From DATKQJ01 sp035534295 (GTDB lineage Bacteria; Chloroflexota; Dormibacteria; Dormibacterales; Dormibacteraceae): a stretch of DNA of 43,564 bases. The position numbers were made by a program, and so were the translations under genes. The stretch lies in the NCBI GenBank assembly GCA_035534295.1, contig DATLSE010000010.1, positions 1-43,564 of the forward strand, written 5' to 3'. The notes below the pieces were generated by a model. It ran no database searches. It worked only from the letters and a program-made list of their open reading frames with translations, and was not told the origin of the DNA. Shown here piece after piece: positions 30,565-38,544 of this stretch (within the stretch, counting starts at the first letter, position 1; each line of letters opens with the position of its first letter).

Positions 30565-31204
30565 CCCGCGCCAGCGCGCGTTCCTCGACGTCCTGGACCG
30601 GGTCCACCGCCGCCACCTGGTCGGAGTGGACGGAGCGCGCCAGATCTGGATTGTGCGTCACGCCGACGCCTATGCCTCGATGCCCGCCCTGGACCTTGAC
30701 TTCGATCCTGAGCTCAGCCCGAGCGGGCTCCTTGAAGCCGCCAGGCTGGCGGCGCGGCTCGGGCGCACGCGAATTGATCGCATCCACTCAAGCCCCCTGC
30801 GGCGGGCTTTGGACACTGCCCGCCTGGTCCACCTGGAGCAGCCCCAGGCTGAATTCGTGGTCGACCCCGGTCTGCGTGAGGTGGCCACGGATTGGGAACG
30901 CGGCGGCACCCCTCGCCGGCAGCGCCGGGGCGTCTATCCCTTCGCTGAGGCCGAGGCGGAAGTGGTGACGCGGGCGGTGGTGGCGGTGGCCGAGCTCGCC
31001 CGCCAGCTCGAGCCTGGGGGCCGCGGCCTCCTGCTCACCCACTCGGGCTGGATCGCAACCTACCTCGCCCACCTCCTCGGTATCAGCTTTGCTCGCCTGC
31101 ACTGGCTGCCGCGCTTCACCAGCGTCAGCGTCGTGGTCACCGACGGAGATCGCTACGTCGTGCGTTCGATGGGCGATTCGACCCACCTGGACGACGTCGA
31201 CTGA
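30554..31204 (+). CDS. Histidine phosphatase (phosphoglycerate mutase-like) family protein
   Basis: A 216-residue phosphatase with the phosphohistidine motif VRHADAY and the second catalytic His in LLTHSGWIATYLAHLLG. IHSSPLRRALDTARLV carries the conserved Arg, and a Glu lies in the GLREVATDWERG region. This matches the small PGM-like proteins of the MSMEG_4193 type from actinobacteria. The start is uncertain: TTG 30554 overlaps the stop of the peptidase gene, and GTG 30626 would remove 24 residues and begin just before the first strand. It shares strand with the peptidase and is probably co-transcribed. Substrate unknown. Confidence 0.8.
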   Translation: MAADPRQRAFLDVLDRVHRRHLVGVDGARQIWIVRHADAYASMPALDLDFDPELSPSGLLEAARLAARLGRTRIDRIHSSPLRRALDTARLVHLEQPQAEFVVDPGLREVATDWERGGTPRRQRRGVYPFAEAEAEVVTRAVVAVAELARQLEPGGRGLLLTHSGWIATYLAHLLGISFARLHWLPRFTSVSVVVTDGDRYVVRSMGDSTHLDDVD

Positions 31205-31214
31205 CCGCTCAGAG

Positions 31215-31242
31215 CCCGCGCCCACTCCCGGATCGGCGCGGG
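31215..31242. terminator. Hairpin between convergent phosphatase and zwf genes
   Basis: An 8-bp perfect stem, CCCGCGCC (31215-31222) with GGCGCGGG (31235-31242), encloses a 12-nt loop. There is no T tract. The same 83-bp interval also carries an 11-bp direct repeat, CCGCTCAGAGC, at 31205-31215 and 31284-31294, one copy next to each stop codon. Confidence 0.4.
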
Positions 31243-31287
31243 ATGGGGCTCCGGAACCCGTTCGGGACGCCGGCCTCCGCCGGCCGC

Positions 31288-32682
31288 TCAGAGCGTTCCA
31301 GGCTCGTCTCCCGAGGCGATCCAGCGGCCCCCGCCACTGGCGCTGACCAGATCATCCGCCGCTCCCGGACCCCAGGAGCCGGGCGTGTACACCTCGGGAT
31401 GACCCTCCGCCTCCCAGGCGGCGATCAGGGGATCGACTATCTCCCAGGAGCGCTCGATCTCCTTGCCCGAGGGGAAGAGGCTGTGGCCTCCGGCCAGAAC
31501 CTCAAAGAGCACGTTCTCGTAAGCGTCGGGCAGGCTGGTGCGGGCCAGCCCCTGATATTGCAGGCGCATTCCCGCCGGGACCATCTCAAAGCGCGACCCC
31601 GGCCGTTTGGCACCGATCCGCAGAGTGATCCCCTCGTCGGGCTGAAAACGGATCACGAGCAGGGTGGGGATGGGCCGCTGGCGCCGGCCCCCGATGCGCA
31701 GGGCGGGGGCGTCGCGCAGCCTGATCACCACCTCGGTCAGCTGCCGGCGCAGCGCCTTGCCCGTGCGCAGGAAGATGGGAACCCCGTCCCAGCGCCAGTT
31801 CTCGATCGCCACCTGGGCCGCGACGTAGGTGTCGCGGCGCGAATTGCGGGCCACTCCCGGCGCATCCAGGTAGCCCTCGTACTGACCCCGGACGGCCTGC
31901 GAGGGGTCCAGGGGTAGCACCGCCCGAAGCAGCTCGAGCTTGGCGTTGGAGACGTCGGCGGGATCGAAGGTGGTCGGCGGCTCCATGGCGATCAGCGCGA
32001 GCAGCTGGAGCACGTGGTTCTGGACCATGTCGCGGGTGGCGCCGATCTGGTCGTAGTAGCCGGCCCGGCTTCCGATGTCGTGCTGCTCGGCCGCCGTGAT
32101 CTGGATCGACTCGATCATGGTCCGGTTCCAGACGCGCTCGAACAGGGAGTTGGAAAAGCGCAGCGCGAGCACGTTCTGGACCGTGTCCTTGGCCAGGTAG
32201 TGGTCAATCCGGAAGACCTGCCGGTCCTCGAAGAGCTCGCTCAGCTGGGCGTTGATGGTGCGGGCGCTGGCGGCGTCGTGCCCCAGCGGCTTTTCGACCA
32301 CGATCCGGCGCTGGCCGCCGCGGTGGGCGAGCCCGTTCTGGGTCAGCCCGGCCAGGATGGGGCTGAACGTCACCGGCGGCGTGGCGAGGTAGAAGACGAC
32401 GTCGGCGGTGTCGCCCACCAGCTCTTGGATGGGCCCGTAGGCGCCGGGATCGGAATAGTCGAGTTGAACCCACTCCGCGGTCTCGGCCAGATTGCCCCCA
32501 GGGTTCGACTCGGCCACGATCTCGCGAAAGCCGGCCTGGCTGATCTGGGAGCGGCCGGCTCCGATGACGCGCATCTCTCGCTCGGCGCTGAGCGCGCCCA
32601 GCGCCGGTAGCACCTTGCGCCGGGCCAGATCACCCGAGGCGCCGAAGACAACTATCTGGGAGGGCCGATCGGTGGGGCTCAC
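31288..32682 (-). CDS. zwf: Glucose-6-phosphate 1-dehydrogenase
   Basis: First enzyme of the oxidative pentose-phosphate pathway. The 464-residue protein has the N-terminal NADP fold (VFGASGDLARRKVLPAL), the EKPLGHD motif, the active-site RIDHYLAKDTVQN and the substrate-binding RTGKAL near the C-terminal domain. The start is GTG 32682; a TGA immediately precedes it in frame, so no earlier start is possible. Only 17 bp separate it from the divergent Mo-hydroxylase gene, so its mRNA must be leaderless or nearly so. The usual partners (pgl, gnd, opcA, tal) are absent here, so this is an isolated zwf-like gene and may be a second copy. Confidence 0.92.
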   Translation of the reverse strand: MSPTDRPSQIVVFGASGDLARRKVLPALGALSAEREMRVIGAGRSQISQAGFREIVAESNPGGNLAETAEWVQLDYSDPGAYGPIQELVGDTADVVFYLATPPVTFSPILAGLTQNGLAHRGGQRRIVVEKPLGHDAASARTINAQLSELFEDRQVFRIDHYLAKDTVQNVLALRFSNSLFERVWNRTMIESIQITAAEQHDIGSRAGYYDQIGATRDMVQNHVLQLLALIAMEPPTTFDPADVSNAKLELLRAVLPLDPSQAVRGQYEGYLDAPGVARNSRRDTYVAAQVAIENWRWDGVPIFLRTGKALRRQLTEVVIRLRDAPALRIGGRRQRPIPTLLVIRFQPDEGITLRIGAKRPGSRFEMVPAGMRLQYQGLARTSLPDAYENVLFEVLAGGHSLFPSGKEIERSWEIVDPLIAAWEAEGHPEVYTPGSWGPGAADDLVSASGGGRWIASGDEPGTL

Positions 32683-32699
32683 TCACATATCATCAGCGC
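32683..32699. promoter_or_regulatory. 17-bp divergent promoter core between zwf and the Mo-hydroxylase gene
   Basis: The whole spacer contains CATATCAT in an otherwise GC-rich context. On the plus strand TATCAT (32688-32693) is followed by six bases and ATG 32700. On the minus strand GATGAT lies six bases before GTG 32682. Both would be leaderless -10 elements sharing the same bases; -35 elements would fall inside the opposite coding sequence. Confidence 0.4.
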
Positions 32700-34934
32700 A
32701 TGCTGGTCATCGGCACCGCCCAGGTCCGCCTCGACGGCCGCTCCAAGGTCACCGGACAGACGCGCTACACCGCGGACATGAGGGTCGACCGCCTGAGCCA
32801 CGCCCGGCTTCAGCTCAGCCCCTACCCCGCCGCGCGAATCGTCCGGGTGGATCTGAGCCGAGCCCGAGCCCTGCCCGGCGTCCTGGCCGCGGTCGCCGGC
32901 GCCGACCTGCCGCCGACCCCCGCGCATGGTGCCGACGCACCCCTGGCGCGGGAGCGGGTGTACTTCGCTGGACAGCCCGTGGCCGCCGTGGTGGCCGAGA
33001 CCGAGGCCATCGCCACCGACGCCGCAGCCCTGATCGAGGTCGAATACGAGGTCCTCCCCGCCGTCCTGAACCTGGAGGACGCGATGCGGCCAGGCGCCCC
33101 TCGGGTCCTGGTCGAAGGGGCGGAGGCGGCGGACGACGCCGCGGCCCACGGAGTCGGCCCGGCCGGGCGCGAGCTCGCCGAAGAGCGCGGCCCCAACGTC
33201 ACCGCGCAGAGCCGGATCGAGCGCGGCGACGTGGCCGCCGCGCTCCAGCGCTGCGAGGTCGTGGTGCGCGGTCGATTCGTCTCGCCACCGGTGCATCAGG
33301 GCTTCTTGGAACCGCACGTGACCACGGTCCGGCCCGAAGACGACGGCGGCTTCACCGTTTTCAGCCCCACCCAGGGGGTCTTCGTCACCCGCGCCGGCCT
33401 CAGCGCGGCCCTGGGCGTGCCACTGTCGGACATCCGGGTCATGCAGACCGAGGTCGGAGGTGGCTTCGGTGGCAAGGGCCTCCTCCTGGAGCCGCTGGCC
33501 GCGCTTCTCGCCCGGCTCGTGGACCGGCCGGTGCGGCTCGCCCTGACCCGGGGCGAGGAGTTCATGCTGGGCCGGGGCGCTCCGGGCTTCAGCATCGACG
33601 TCGAACTCGGCGCCGATGGCCAGGGCCGCATGCTGGCGCTGCGGGCCCAGGTCCAGGTGGACGACGGTGCCTGCGCCGGCGGGCTGGCCGGAATGGCGGC
33701 GCCGATGCTGGCCGGAACCTACCGCATCGCCGACTTCGAGGTGACCACGATCGAGGTCGCGACCAACAAGACCCCGGTCGCGGCCTACCGAGCCCCGGGC
33801 GCCACCCAGGCCTTCTTTGCCCTCGAATCGGCCGTCGACGAGCTCGCCCGGCGGCTCGAGCTGGATCCTCTGCTGCTGCGCTTGGACAACGCGGTGGCCG
33901 AGGGCGATCCGCGCCCCGACGGGCGGCCCTGGCCCCGGATCGGCATGCGCGAATGCCTTGAGGCCGCCATGGCCCATCCCCTCTACCTCGAGCCCCGGGG
34001 CGAAGACGAGGGCGTGGGCGTGGCGCTGGGCTGCTGGCTCGGGGGCCTGGAGCCGGCCGCCGCCGCCTGCCGGGTCGAGCCCGATGGCAGCCTCGTCGTG
34101 CTGGCCGGACATTCCGATATCAGCGGCACCCACACCACCATGGCCATGATCGCGGCCGAGGTCATGGGGGTGGCGGTGGACCGGGTCAGGGTGCGCGGCG
34201 GCGACACCGAGACCTCCCCCCACGCCGGCATGGCCGGGGGCAGCAAGACCGTGTATACGGTCGGGCTGGCGGTTCAGGAGGCGGCCCAGGAGGCGCGCCG
34301 GCAGCTGCTGGAGATCGCGGCCGAGGAGCTCGAGGCCGCGGTCGACGATCTGGAGATCGAGGCCGGCTCGGTGCACGTGCGCGGGGTCCCCGCCCGCGAG
34401 ATCGATATCGGCACCCTGGCCGGGCTCGCCGCCCGCTTCGGGGGCCGATATCGCCCCGTCCTGGGCCAGGGACGCTCGGCTCAGCTGCAGCAGTCGCCCA
34501 TGTTCACGGTTCAGATCGTGCGCGTGCGCCTGGACCGGGCCAGTGGGCGCTGGTGGATCACCCAGGTGGCCGCGATACAGGACGTGGGACGAGCTCTCAA
34601 TCCACCCGAGGTGGAGGGCCAGATTCATGGCGGCACCCTGCAGGCGCTGGGTCGGGCCCTGGGCGAGGAGATGGTCTGGGACGGGGACGGAAGCATGGTG
34701 GGGGCGAGCTTTTTGGACTATGCCCTGCCCAGCATCGAGCAGGCCCCGGCCCGATTCGACGTCGAGCTGGTCGAGGTGCCGAGCGCCCTCGGCCCCTTCG
34801 GCGCCAAGGGCGTGGGCGAGCCCCCCGCGGTGCCCGGCCCGGCGGCGGTGGCCAACGCGGTGCGCGACGTGCTCGGCCGGCGGCTGGAGAGACTGCCCTT
34901 CGAGTACGAGACCCTGGCCCGGCCCCAGCCCTGA
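32700..34934 (+). CDS. Xanthine dehydrogenase-family molybdopterin-binding (large) subunit, orphan
   Basis: The 744-residue Mo-hydroxylase large subunit has the a/b hammerhead domain (GQTRYTADMRVDRLSHARL, then VYFAGQPVAAVVAETEAIA) and the two Mo-cofactor domains. EVGGGFGGKG (about residues 257-266), the active-site loop AYRAPGATQAFFALESAVD and the catalytic Glu707 in KGVGEPPAVPGP are all present. Such proteins hydroxylate N-heterocycles, purines, aldehydes or oxidise CO; AYRAPG is not the CO-dehydrogenase AYRCSFR loop, so CO is unlikely. The partner FAD and [2Fe-2S] subunits and the cofactor-insertion genes are missing nearby. It stops at TGA 34932-34934, directly abutting the convergent RDD stop. 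Confidence 0.9.
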   Translation: MLVIGTAQVRLDGRSKVTGQTRYTADMRVDRLSHARLQLSPYPAARIVRVDLSRARALPGVLAAVAGADLPPTPAHGADAPLARERVYFAGQPVAAVVAETEAIATDAAALIEVEYEVLPAVLNLEDAMRPGAPRVLVEGAEAADDAAAHGVGPAGRELAEERGPNVTAQSRIERGDVAAALQRCEVVVRGRFVSPPVHQGFLEPHVTTVRPEDDGGFTVFSPTQGVFVTRAGLSAALGVPLSDIRVMQTEVGGGFGGKGLLLEPLAALLARLVDRPVRLALTRGEEFMLGRGAPGFSIDVELGADGQGRMLALRAQVQVDDGACAGGLAGMAAPMLAGTYRIADFEVTTIEVATNKTPVAAYRAPGATQAFFALESAVDELARRLELDPLLLRLDNAVAEGDPRPDGRPWPRIGMRECLEAAMAHPLYLEPRGEDEGVGVALGCWLGGLEPAAAACRVEPDGSLVVLAGHSDISGTHTTMAMIAAEVMGVAVDRVRVRGGDTETSPHAGMAGGSKTVYTVGLAVQEAAQEARRQLLEIAAEELEAAVDDLEIEAGSVHVRGVPAREIDIGTLAGLAARFGGRYRPVLGQGRSAQLQQSPMFTVQIVRVRLDRASGRWWITQVAAIQDVGRALNPPEVEGQIHGGTLQALGRALGEEMVWDGDGSMVGASFLDYALPSIEQAPARFDVELVEVPSALGPFGAKGVGEPPAVPGPAAVANAVRDVLGRRLERLPFEYETLARPQP

Positions 34935-35645
34935 TCAGTCGGCGTGGGGCCTGACGACCTCGCTCTGGGCCAGGCGGTCGTGGAGCGCGCCCCGCAGCGG
35001 CAGGGAGAGCGGCGCCGCGAGCAGGCGCACCAGCGCCTGACCGGCGCTCAGGGGTGAGCCGTCCCTCGCCACCACCTTCAACCCCAGGCAGCGCGCACCC
35101 ACGGTGCGGCCGCCCCAGGACCAGGCGATGAGATGGTAGGCCGCCGCCAGCGCCAACACGCCCGACCAGGGGTGCCGGCGCCAGCGCCGACCGGCCAGCG
35201 CCACCAGAGCGAGATCGAGACCGGCCGCGGCCAGCCGCGGGAGCGGGGGTCCCGGCATCCCGGGCGCGGGCATCGGGCCCCGCAGCTGGAGCAGGAAGAG
35301 CCGGCTGACCAGATGGTGGGCGGGGATCTGGAAGAGCGAATAAAGGCGCGATGGAAGGCGGGGCGAGTAGCCGCTCACGGTGAGCAGAAGTTCGCCCTCC
35401 TCCCACTGCAGGCGCATCTCCCCTCCCGGTCGGCGGGTCAGCAGCCCGCCGGTTATGGGCCAGCGCCAACCCTGCTCGAGTGCGGTGGGCGGACCGAATC
35501 GGAGCAGAATGGCGGCTCCGCGACCGATTTGAGGCCCGCTCGCAGTCAACCGACCCAGCCCCCCGAGCCAGTTGAAGTAGGCCTCCTTGAGCGTCGCGGC
35601 CCCGATCGGACGCGGGCAGCGGACGCGGTCTTGAACCTGGGCCAT
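34935..35645 (-). CDS. RDD-family membrane protein
   Basis: The 236-residue protein has an N-terminal soluble half of unknown family (GQ-x-GRGAAILLRFGPP, GGEMRLQWEEGELLLTV) and a C-terminal RDD domain recognised by LPRLAAAGLDLALVALAG, then YHLIAWSWGGRTVGARCLGLKVV and GSPLSAGQALVRLLAAPLS. The first motif normally reads RRxxAxxxDxxL. RDD proteins are small membrane proteins, in some cases sodium/proton exchangers, often with fused sensor parts. I chose ATG 35645 because the frame upstream is antisense to the SRPBCC gene. The spacing to that divergent gene is 18 bp. Confidence 0.65.
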   Translation of the reverse strand: MAQVQDRVRCPRPIGAATLKEAYFNWLGGLGRLTASGPQIGRGAAILLRFGPPTALEQGWRWPITGGLLTRRPGGEMRLQWEEGELLLTVSGYSPRLPSRLYSLFQIPAHHLVSRLFLLQLRGPMPAPGMPGPPLPRLAAAGLDLALVALAGRRWRRHPWSGVLALAAAYHLIAWSWGGRTVGARCLGLKVVARDGSPLSAGQALVRLLAAPLSLPLRGALHDRLAQSEVVRPHAD

Positions 35646-35663
35646 TGAGCCATATGTACCGCA
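35646..35663. promoter_or_regulatory. 18-bp divergent spacer with CATATG core (RDD/SRPBCC)
   Basis: The spacer contains the palindrome CATATG (35651-35656) extended to CATATGTAC. Start codons of both divergent genes lie within 12 bases of it and neither has a ribosome-binding site. It resembles the zwf/Mo-hydroxylase spacer in length and composition, but no clean TANNNT hexamer is at the leaderless distance on either strand. Confidence 0.25.
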
Positions 35664-36131
35664 ATGCGTGAACGCCGGTTCGCCGCCTCTGTCGCCATCA
35701 GCGCCAGCCCCGCCGAGGTGTTCGCCTTCATCAGCGATCACCGCCACGTGCCCGAGGTGCTGGAGGGGGTCGAGCGCTGGCAACCCCTCGGCGTCGCCAC
35801 CGGCCTCGGGGCCCGCTTCGAGGTGATCATGACCGTCTTCGGTTTCCCCCTCCACCAGGTGCTGGTGATCGATCTCTGGGATCCTCCGAGCGAGATCGGG
35901 TGGGTCTCCGAGGGGGGCGCCATCGGCCAGCATGGGGGCTGGATTCTGCGCCCCACCGCCCAGGGTGCCGAGGTCAGCCTGGAGATCGGGTTTCGAGCCC
36001 CCGATGCCCTGAGCAACTCGGCCATCGGCCGGCTTATCGAGGGCGCGGTGCGGGGGCGCCTGGAACGCGCCCTGGCCCGCCTCCGCGAGGCGCTGGAGGC
36101 GAGCGCCACCAGCTCGGAGCCGGGTCCTTGA
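35664..36131 (+). CDS. SRPBCC (START/polyketide cyclase-like) protein
   Basis: The 155-residue helix-grip protein begins with the typical strand and first helix RRFAASVAISASPAEVFAFI, followed by SDHRHVPEVLEGVERWQPLG and the family's WDPPSEIGWVSEGG strand, and ends with a long amphipathic helix. Members bind hydrophobic ligands, act as cyclases or aromatases, or are simply ligand carriers. ATG 35664 is the only sensible start. Its stop overlaps the TTG start of the next gene by three bases, so the two are co-translated. Confidence 0.83.
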   Translation: MRERRFAASVAISASPAEVFAFISDHRHVPEVLEGVERWQPLGVATGLGARFEVIMTVFGFPLHQVLVIDLWDPPSEIGWVSEGGAIGQHGGWILRPTAQGAEVSLEIGFRAPDALSNSAIGRLIEGAVRGRLERALARLREALEASATSSEPGP

Positions 36132-36817
36132 GCGACGCCGAGGCGGGAGCTGAGGTCCGCGTGTACCTCGAGCTGGGCAGCCGACGGACCTTTGCCTGCG
36201 CCTGCGAGTGGCCCGGTTGGGCGCGCTCGGGGAGGAGCGAGGAGGAGGCGCTGGCCGCGCTCGGGGCCTACACGCCGCGCTACCGGACGGTCGCAACCGG
36301 AGCCGGTCTCGTCTTCCCGGAGCCGGTCAGCTTCCAGGTCGTCGAGCGCCTGCGCGGTTCGTCGACGACCGACTTCGGCGCCCCGGGCCAGATTCCCAGC
36401 TGCGATCGCGTAACCCTCGGGGCCCAAGACGGCACCCGCCTCGCCGCCCTCTTGGGCTCAGCCTGGCAACGCCTCGATGAGGCGGTCGCGGCCGCCCCCA
36501 GCCGGCTCCGCAAGGGCCCTCGAGGAGGGGGTCGCGACCGCGACGCGATCGTGGCCCACGTCCTCGGAGCCGAATCCGTGTACGCGCGGCGCCTGGGGTT
36601 GGGGCCGAGCCCCAAATCCCCGGATCCGGTGGCCGCGGTCACCGTGCGGGACTGGATTCTGGCCCAGCTGACGTCGGCCGTAGCCCCGGCGGAGGACGCC
36701 CGCTGGCCTCTCCGCTACGCCGCCCGCCGCATGGCCTGGCACGTGCTCGACCACGCCTGGGAGATGGAGGATCGATCGCTCGCGCCGAGCCCGGAGTGGT
36801 ACGCCGGCCAGACCTAA
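36128..36817 (+). CDS. HicB-like N-terminal plus DinB-like C-terminal protein (uncharacterised)
   Basis: A 229-residue protein starting at TTG 36128, which overlaps the SRPBCC stop (TTGA); GGAG is eight bases upstream. Residues 10-45 (VRVYLELGSRRTFACACEWP, then GWARSGRSEEEALAAL) look like the HicB antitoxin partial RNase-H fold, which reads out as a substrate-like strand pair and a helix. From about residue 130 a four-helix DinB-type domain follows, with possible metal ligands in AHVLGAESVY and HVLDHAWEMEDRS. DinB-like proteins are often thiol transferases or hydrolases. No HicA toxin is adjacent. The domain reading is by motif memory. Confidence 0.6.
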   Translation: MSDAEAGAEVRVYLELGSRRTFACACEWPGWARSGRSEEEALAALGAYTPRYRTVATGAGLVFPEPVSFQVVERLRGSSTTDFGAPGQIPSCDRVTLGAQDGTRLAALLGSAWQRLDEAVAAAPSRLRKGPRGGGRDRDAIVAHVLGAESVYARRLGLGPSPKSPDPVAAVTVRDWILAQLTSAVAPAEDARWPLRYAARRMAWHVLDHAWEMEDRSLAPSPEWYAGQT

Positions 36818-36828
36818 GGTTGGAAACG

Positions 36829-37767
36829 ATGCGGCTCGACTCCCGCCACGATCGATCGAAGCTGGCCTCGCCGGTCGGGCTGCTGGCGCTGGAGGGCAGA
36901 AGCCATCCCGTGGTCGGACCGGCCGCGTTCGCCGAGCACGATGGCGTGATCTACATGACCACCTCCCGCCACGCGGCCAAGGTGAGACTGCTCCGGCGCC
37001 GACCGCGGGCCGCGTTCGCCCTCACCTGGCCCGACCTCGCCCTGGTGCTGTCCGGCCCTATCGAGATCTACGACCCGCGCTCCCTCACTTCCTCTTGGCG
37101 GGCCGTGCGCCGGGCCCCGGCGCTGCTCGCGGGCATGGCCGCCTACCTGCTCCAGAACGCCGCCTACATGGCCGGTTACCTGGGCGATCGGGACCGCGTG
37201 CCCGGGGGCTGGTGGCCGCATGATCGCGTCCTCATCGCGCTCCGCGTGCAGCGCCGCCGGGGCTTTCGGCTGCCCCCGCTCGATGCGCCCCGAGCCATGC
37301 CCCCGGCGTTGCTGCCGGGAAGCGTGGCGGCCGCCCTGGCCTTGCGTCCGCTGGCCTACGTGAGCTGGGTCGGGCCCCTTGGGCCCGAGCTCGCACCAAG
37401 CGGGTGGGCGCCGGACGGGGATGGCATGCTGGCCCTGCCCCTGGGCCGCATCGGCGCTCTTCAAGCCGGCCGGCGGGTGACCCTGGCGCTTGAGCGGCCA
37501 CATCCCTATCGGGCCACGCAGATGGTGGGGGCCAGCCTCTGGGGCGCGCTGGCGAGCGAGCCCGATGCCCGGCGCCGGGTGCTTTTGCGCTACGGACGAC
37601 TGCCGGCGGGTCGGGCGTGGAGGATGGAACTGCAAGGGGCGAGCTGGTGGACCGGCTTTGAACGCGGCCGAACCCGGCTCGAGCGGGCGGCGGTCAGCGC
37701 GGCTCCGTGGGGGGCCGCAGATCGTAGCGCAGAAAAAGATGCGAGCCCTGCCGCCGGAGGCTTTTGA
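36829..37767 (+). CDS. Pyridoxamine 5'-phosphate oxidase-like FMN/F420 split-barrel protein
   Basis: The 312-residue protein has an N-terminal split barrel: LASPVGLLALEGRSHPVVGP, DGVIYMTTSRHAAKVRLLRRR and PRAAFALTWPDLALVLSGPI, the layout of flavin- or F420-binding pyridoxamine-phosphate-oxidase-like proteins. The C-terminal part (from about 180) repeats a similar strand order (PLAYVSWVGPLGPELAPSGW), so it may be a tandem split barrel. ATG 36829 lies 11 bases after the previous stop; GTG 36796 would overlap that gene. Its final 74 bases overlap the convergent RibD-C-like gene. Cofactor and substrate are not determined. Confidence 0.72.
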   Translation: MRLDSRHDRSKLASPVGLLALEGRSHPVVGPAAFAEHDGVIYMTTSRHAAKVRLLRRRPRAAFALTWPDLALVLSGPIEIYDPRSLTSSWRAVRRAPALLAGMAAYLLQNAAYMAGYLGDRDRVPGGWWPHDRVLIALRVQRRRGFRLPPLDAPRAMPPALLPGSVAAALALRPLAYVSWVGPLGPELAPSGWAPDGDGMLALPLGRIGALQAGRRVTLALERPHPYRATQMVGASLWGALASEPDARRRVLLRYGRLPAGRAWRMELQGASWWTGFERGRTRLERAAVSAAPWGAADRSAEKDASPAAGGF

Positions 37768-38494
37768 GCCCGGCCCATATCCCCGCCTCGGGGAGCAGGC
37801 GCACCCCCTCGATGAGGCCCTGACGAATCTCACCCGGGTCGCGTCCGGCGAGGACGGGCGAGAAGGTCAGGAAGAGCTCATCCAGCACCCGCTCGCGCAG
37901 TAATGAGGCGAGGAGGTGCGGGCCCCCCTCGGTCAGGATGCGGCGGTGCCCCCGGGCCCGCAGCGCCTCCACCATGGCGGCGGCGGCGAACGGAGGCGGA
38001 CCCAGGTCCACCAGCTCGACCCCTGAGGAGACGCGTCCGCGCAGGCGGGACCGCCCCTGAGGGCTGGTCAGGATCAGGGCCCGACCGGCCAGCGCCCGCT
38101 CGCCGGGGTCGATCTCACCCCCCGAGCTGACCACCACGAGCTCAGGCTCGGGACCGATCTCGGCCAGCGCGGCAGCTGAGGCGGGATGGATATAGGCCGG
38201 GGTCCAAAGATGTCCCGGATCCTCGCGCATGGTGGAGGCGCCGATCACCACCGCGTCGGCGCGGGCGCGGAGCAGGGCCATGACCAGCCGATCGGCCTCG
38301 CTGCGCCCGCTCAGAGCCGCCGGGCCACCCCCGGGCGCGCTGAGCGCGGCAACCCCGTCGAGTGAGGTGACGAAGTTGGCGTAGACCGCGTCGGGGGCGA
38401 GGTGGAGGCCGCCACCGTAGAGCCGGCGCAGAGGCTCGGGCAGGCTGCCCGCCGCCTCCTTGGGGTCCTCCACCAGAGGCTGCAGCGGATTCAT
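37694..38494 (-). CDS. RibD C-terminal/dihydrofolate reductase-like reductase
   Basis: The 266-residue protein is a stand-alone RibD-C fold. YANFVTSLDGVAAL (with SLDG), DAVVIGASTMREDPG and RRILTEGGPHLLASLL are the NADPH- and substrate-site motifs of this family, and the final PVLAGRD matches too. There is no deaminase domain and no other riboflavin gene nearby, so it may be a pyrimidine reductase of riboflavin synthesis or a general NADPH reductase of the same fold. ATG 38494 has GGAG two bases upstream. It is divergent from the c-di-GMP protein across 50 bp. Confidence 0.83.
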   Translation of the reverse strand: MNPLQPLVEDPKEAAGSLPEPLRRLYGGGLHLAPDAVYANFVTSLDGVAALSAPGGGPAALSGRSEADRLVMALLRARADAVVIGASTMREDPGHLWTPAYIHPASAAALAEIGPEPELVVVSSGGEIDPGERALAGRALILTSPQGRSRLRGRVSSGVELVDLGPPPFAAAAMVEALRARGHRRILTEGGPHLLASLLRERVLDELFLTFSPVLAGRDPGEIRQGLIEGVRLLPEAGIWAGLKSLRRQGSHLFLRYDLRPPTEPR

Positions 38495-38529
38495 GGCTCC
38501 AATTTGGCAGAACCTTCACCGCGGCGTGC

Positions 38530-38535
38530 TAGGGT
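38530..38535 (+). promoter_or_regulatory. -10 candidate for the GGDEF/EAL gene
   Basis: TAGGGT lies nine bases before the TTG start at 38545; TTGGCA at 38504-38509 is 20 bases upstream, longer than a standard spacer. A GAGG four bases before the TTG could serve as ribosome-binding site. Confidence 0.35.
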
Positions 38536-38544
38536 CGAGGCACG

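Noticed and set aside
32679..34628. Open frame of 649 codons antisense to the Mo-hydroxylase
   Set aside because: It is the complement of a well-supported coding frame with intact Mo-cofactor motifs; no family resemblance on the minus strand.
35646..36296. Extension of the RDD protein frame upstream by 217 codons
   Set aside because: It is antisense to the SRPBCC and HicB/DinB-like genes and has no family resemblance.
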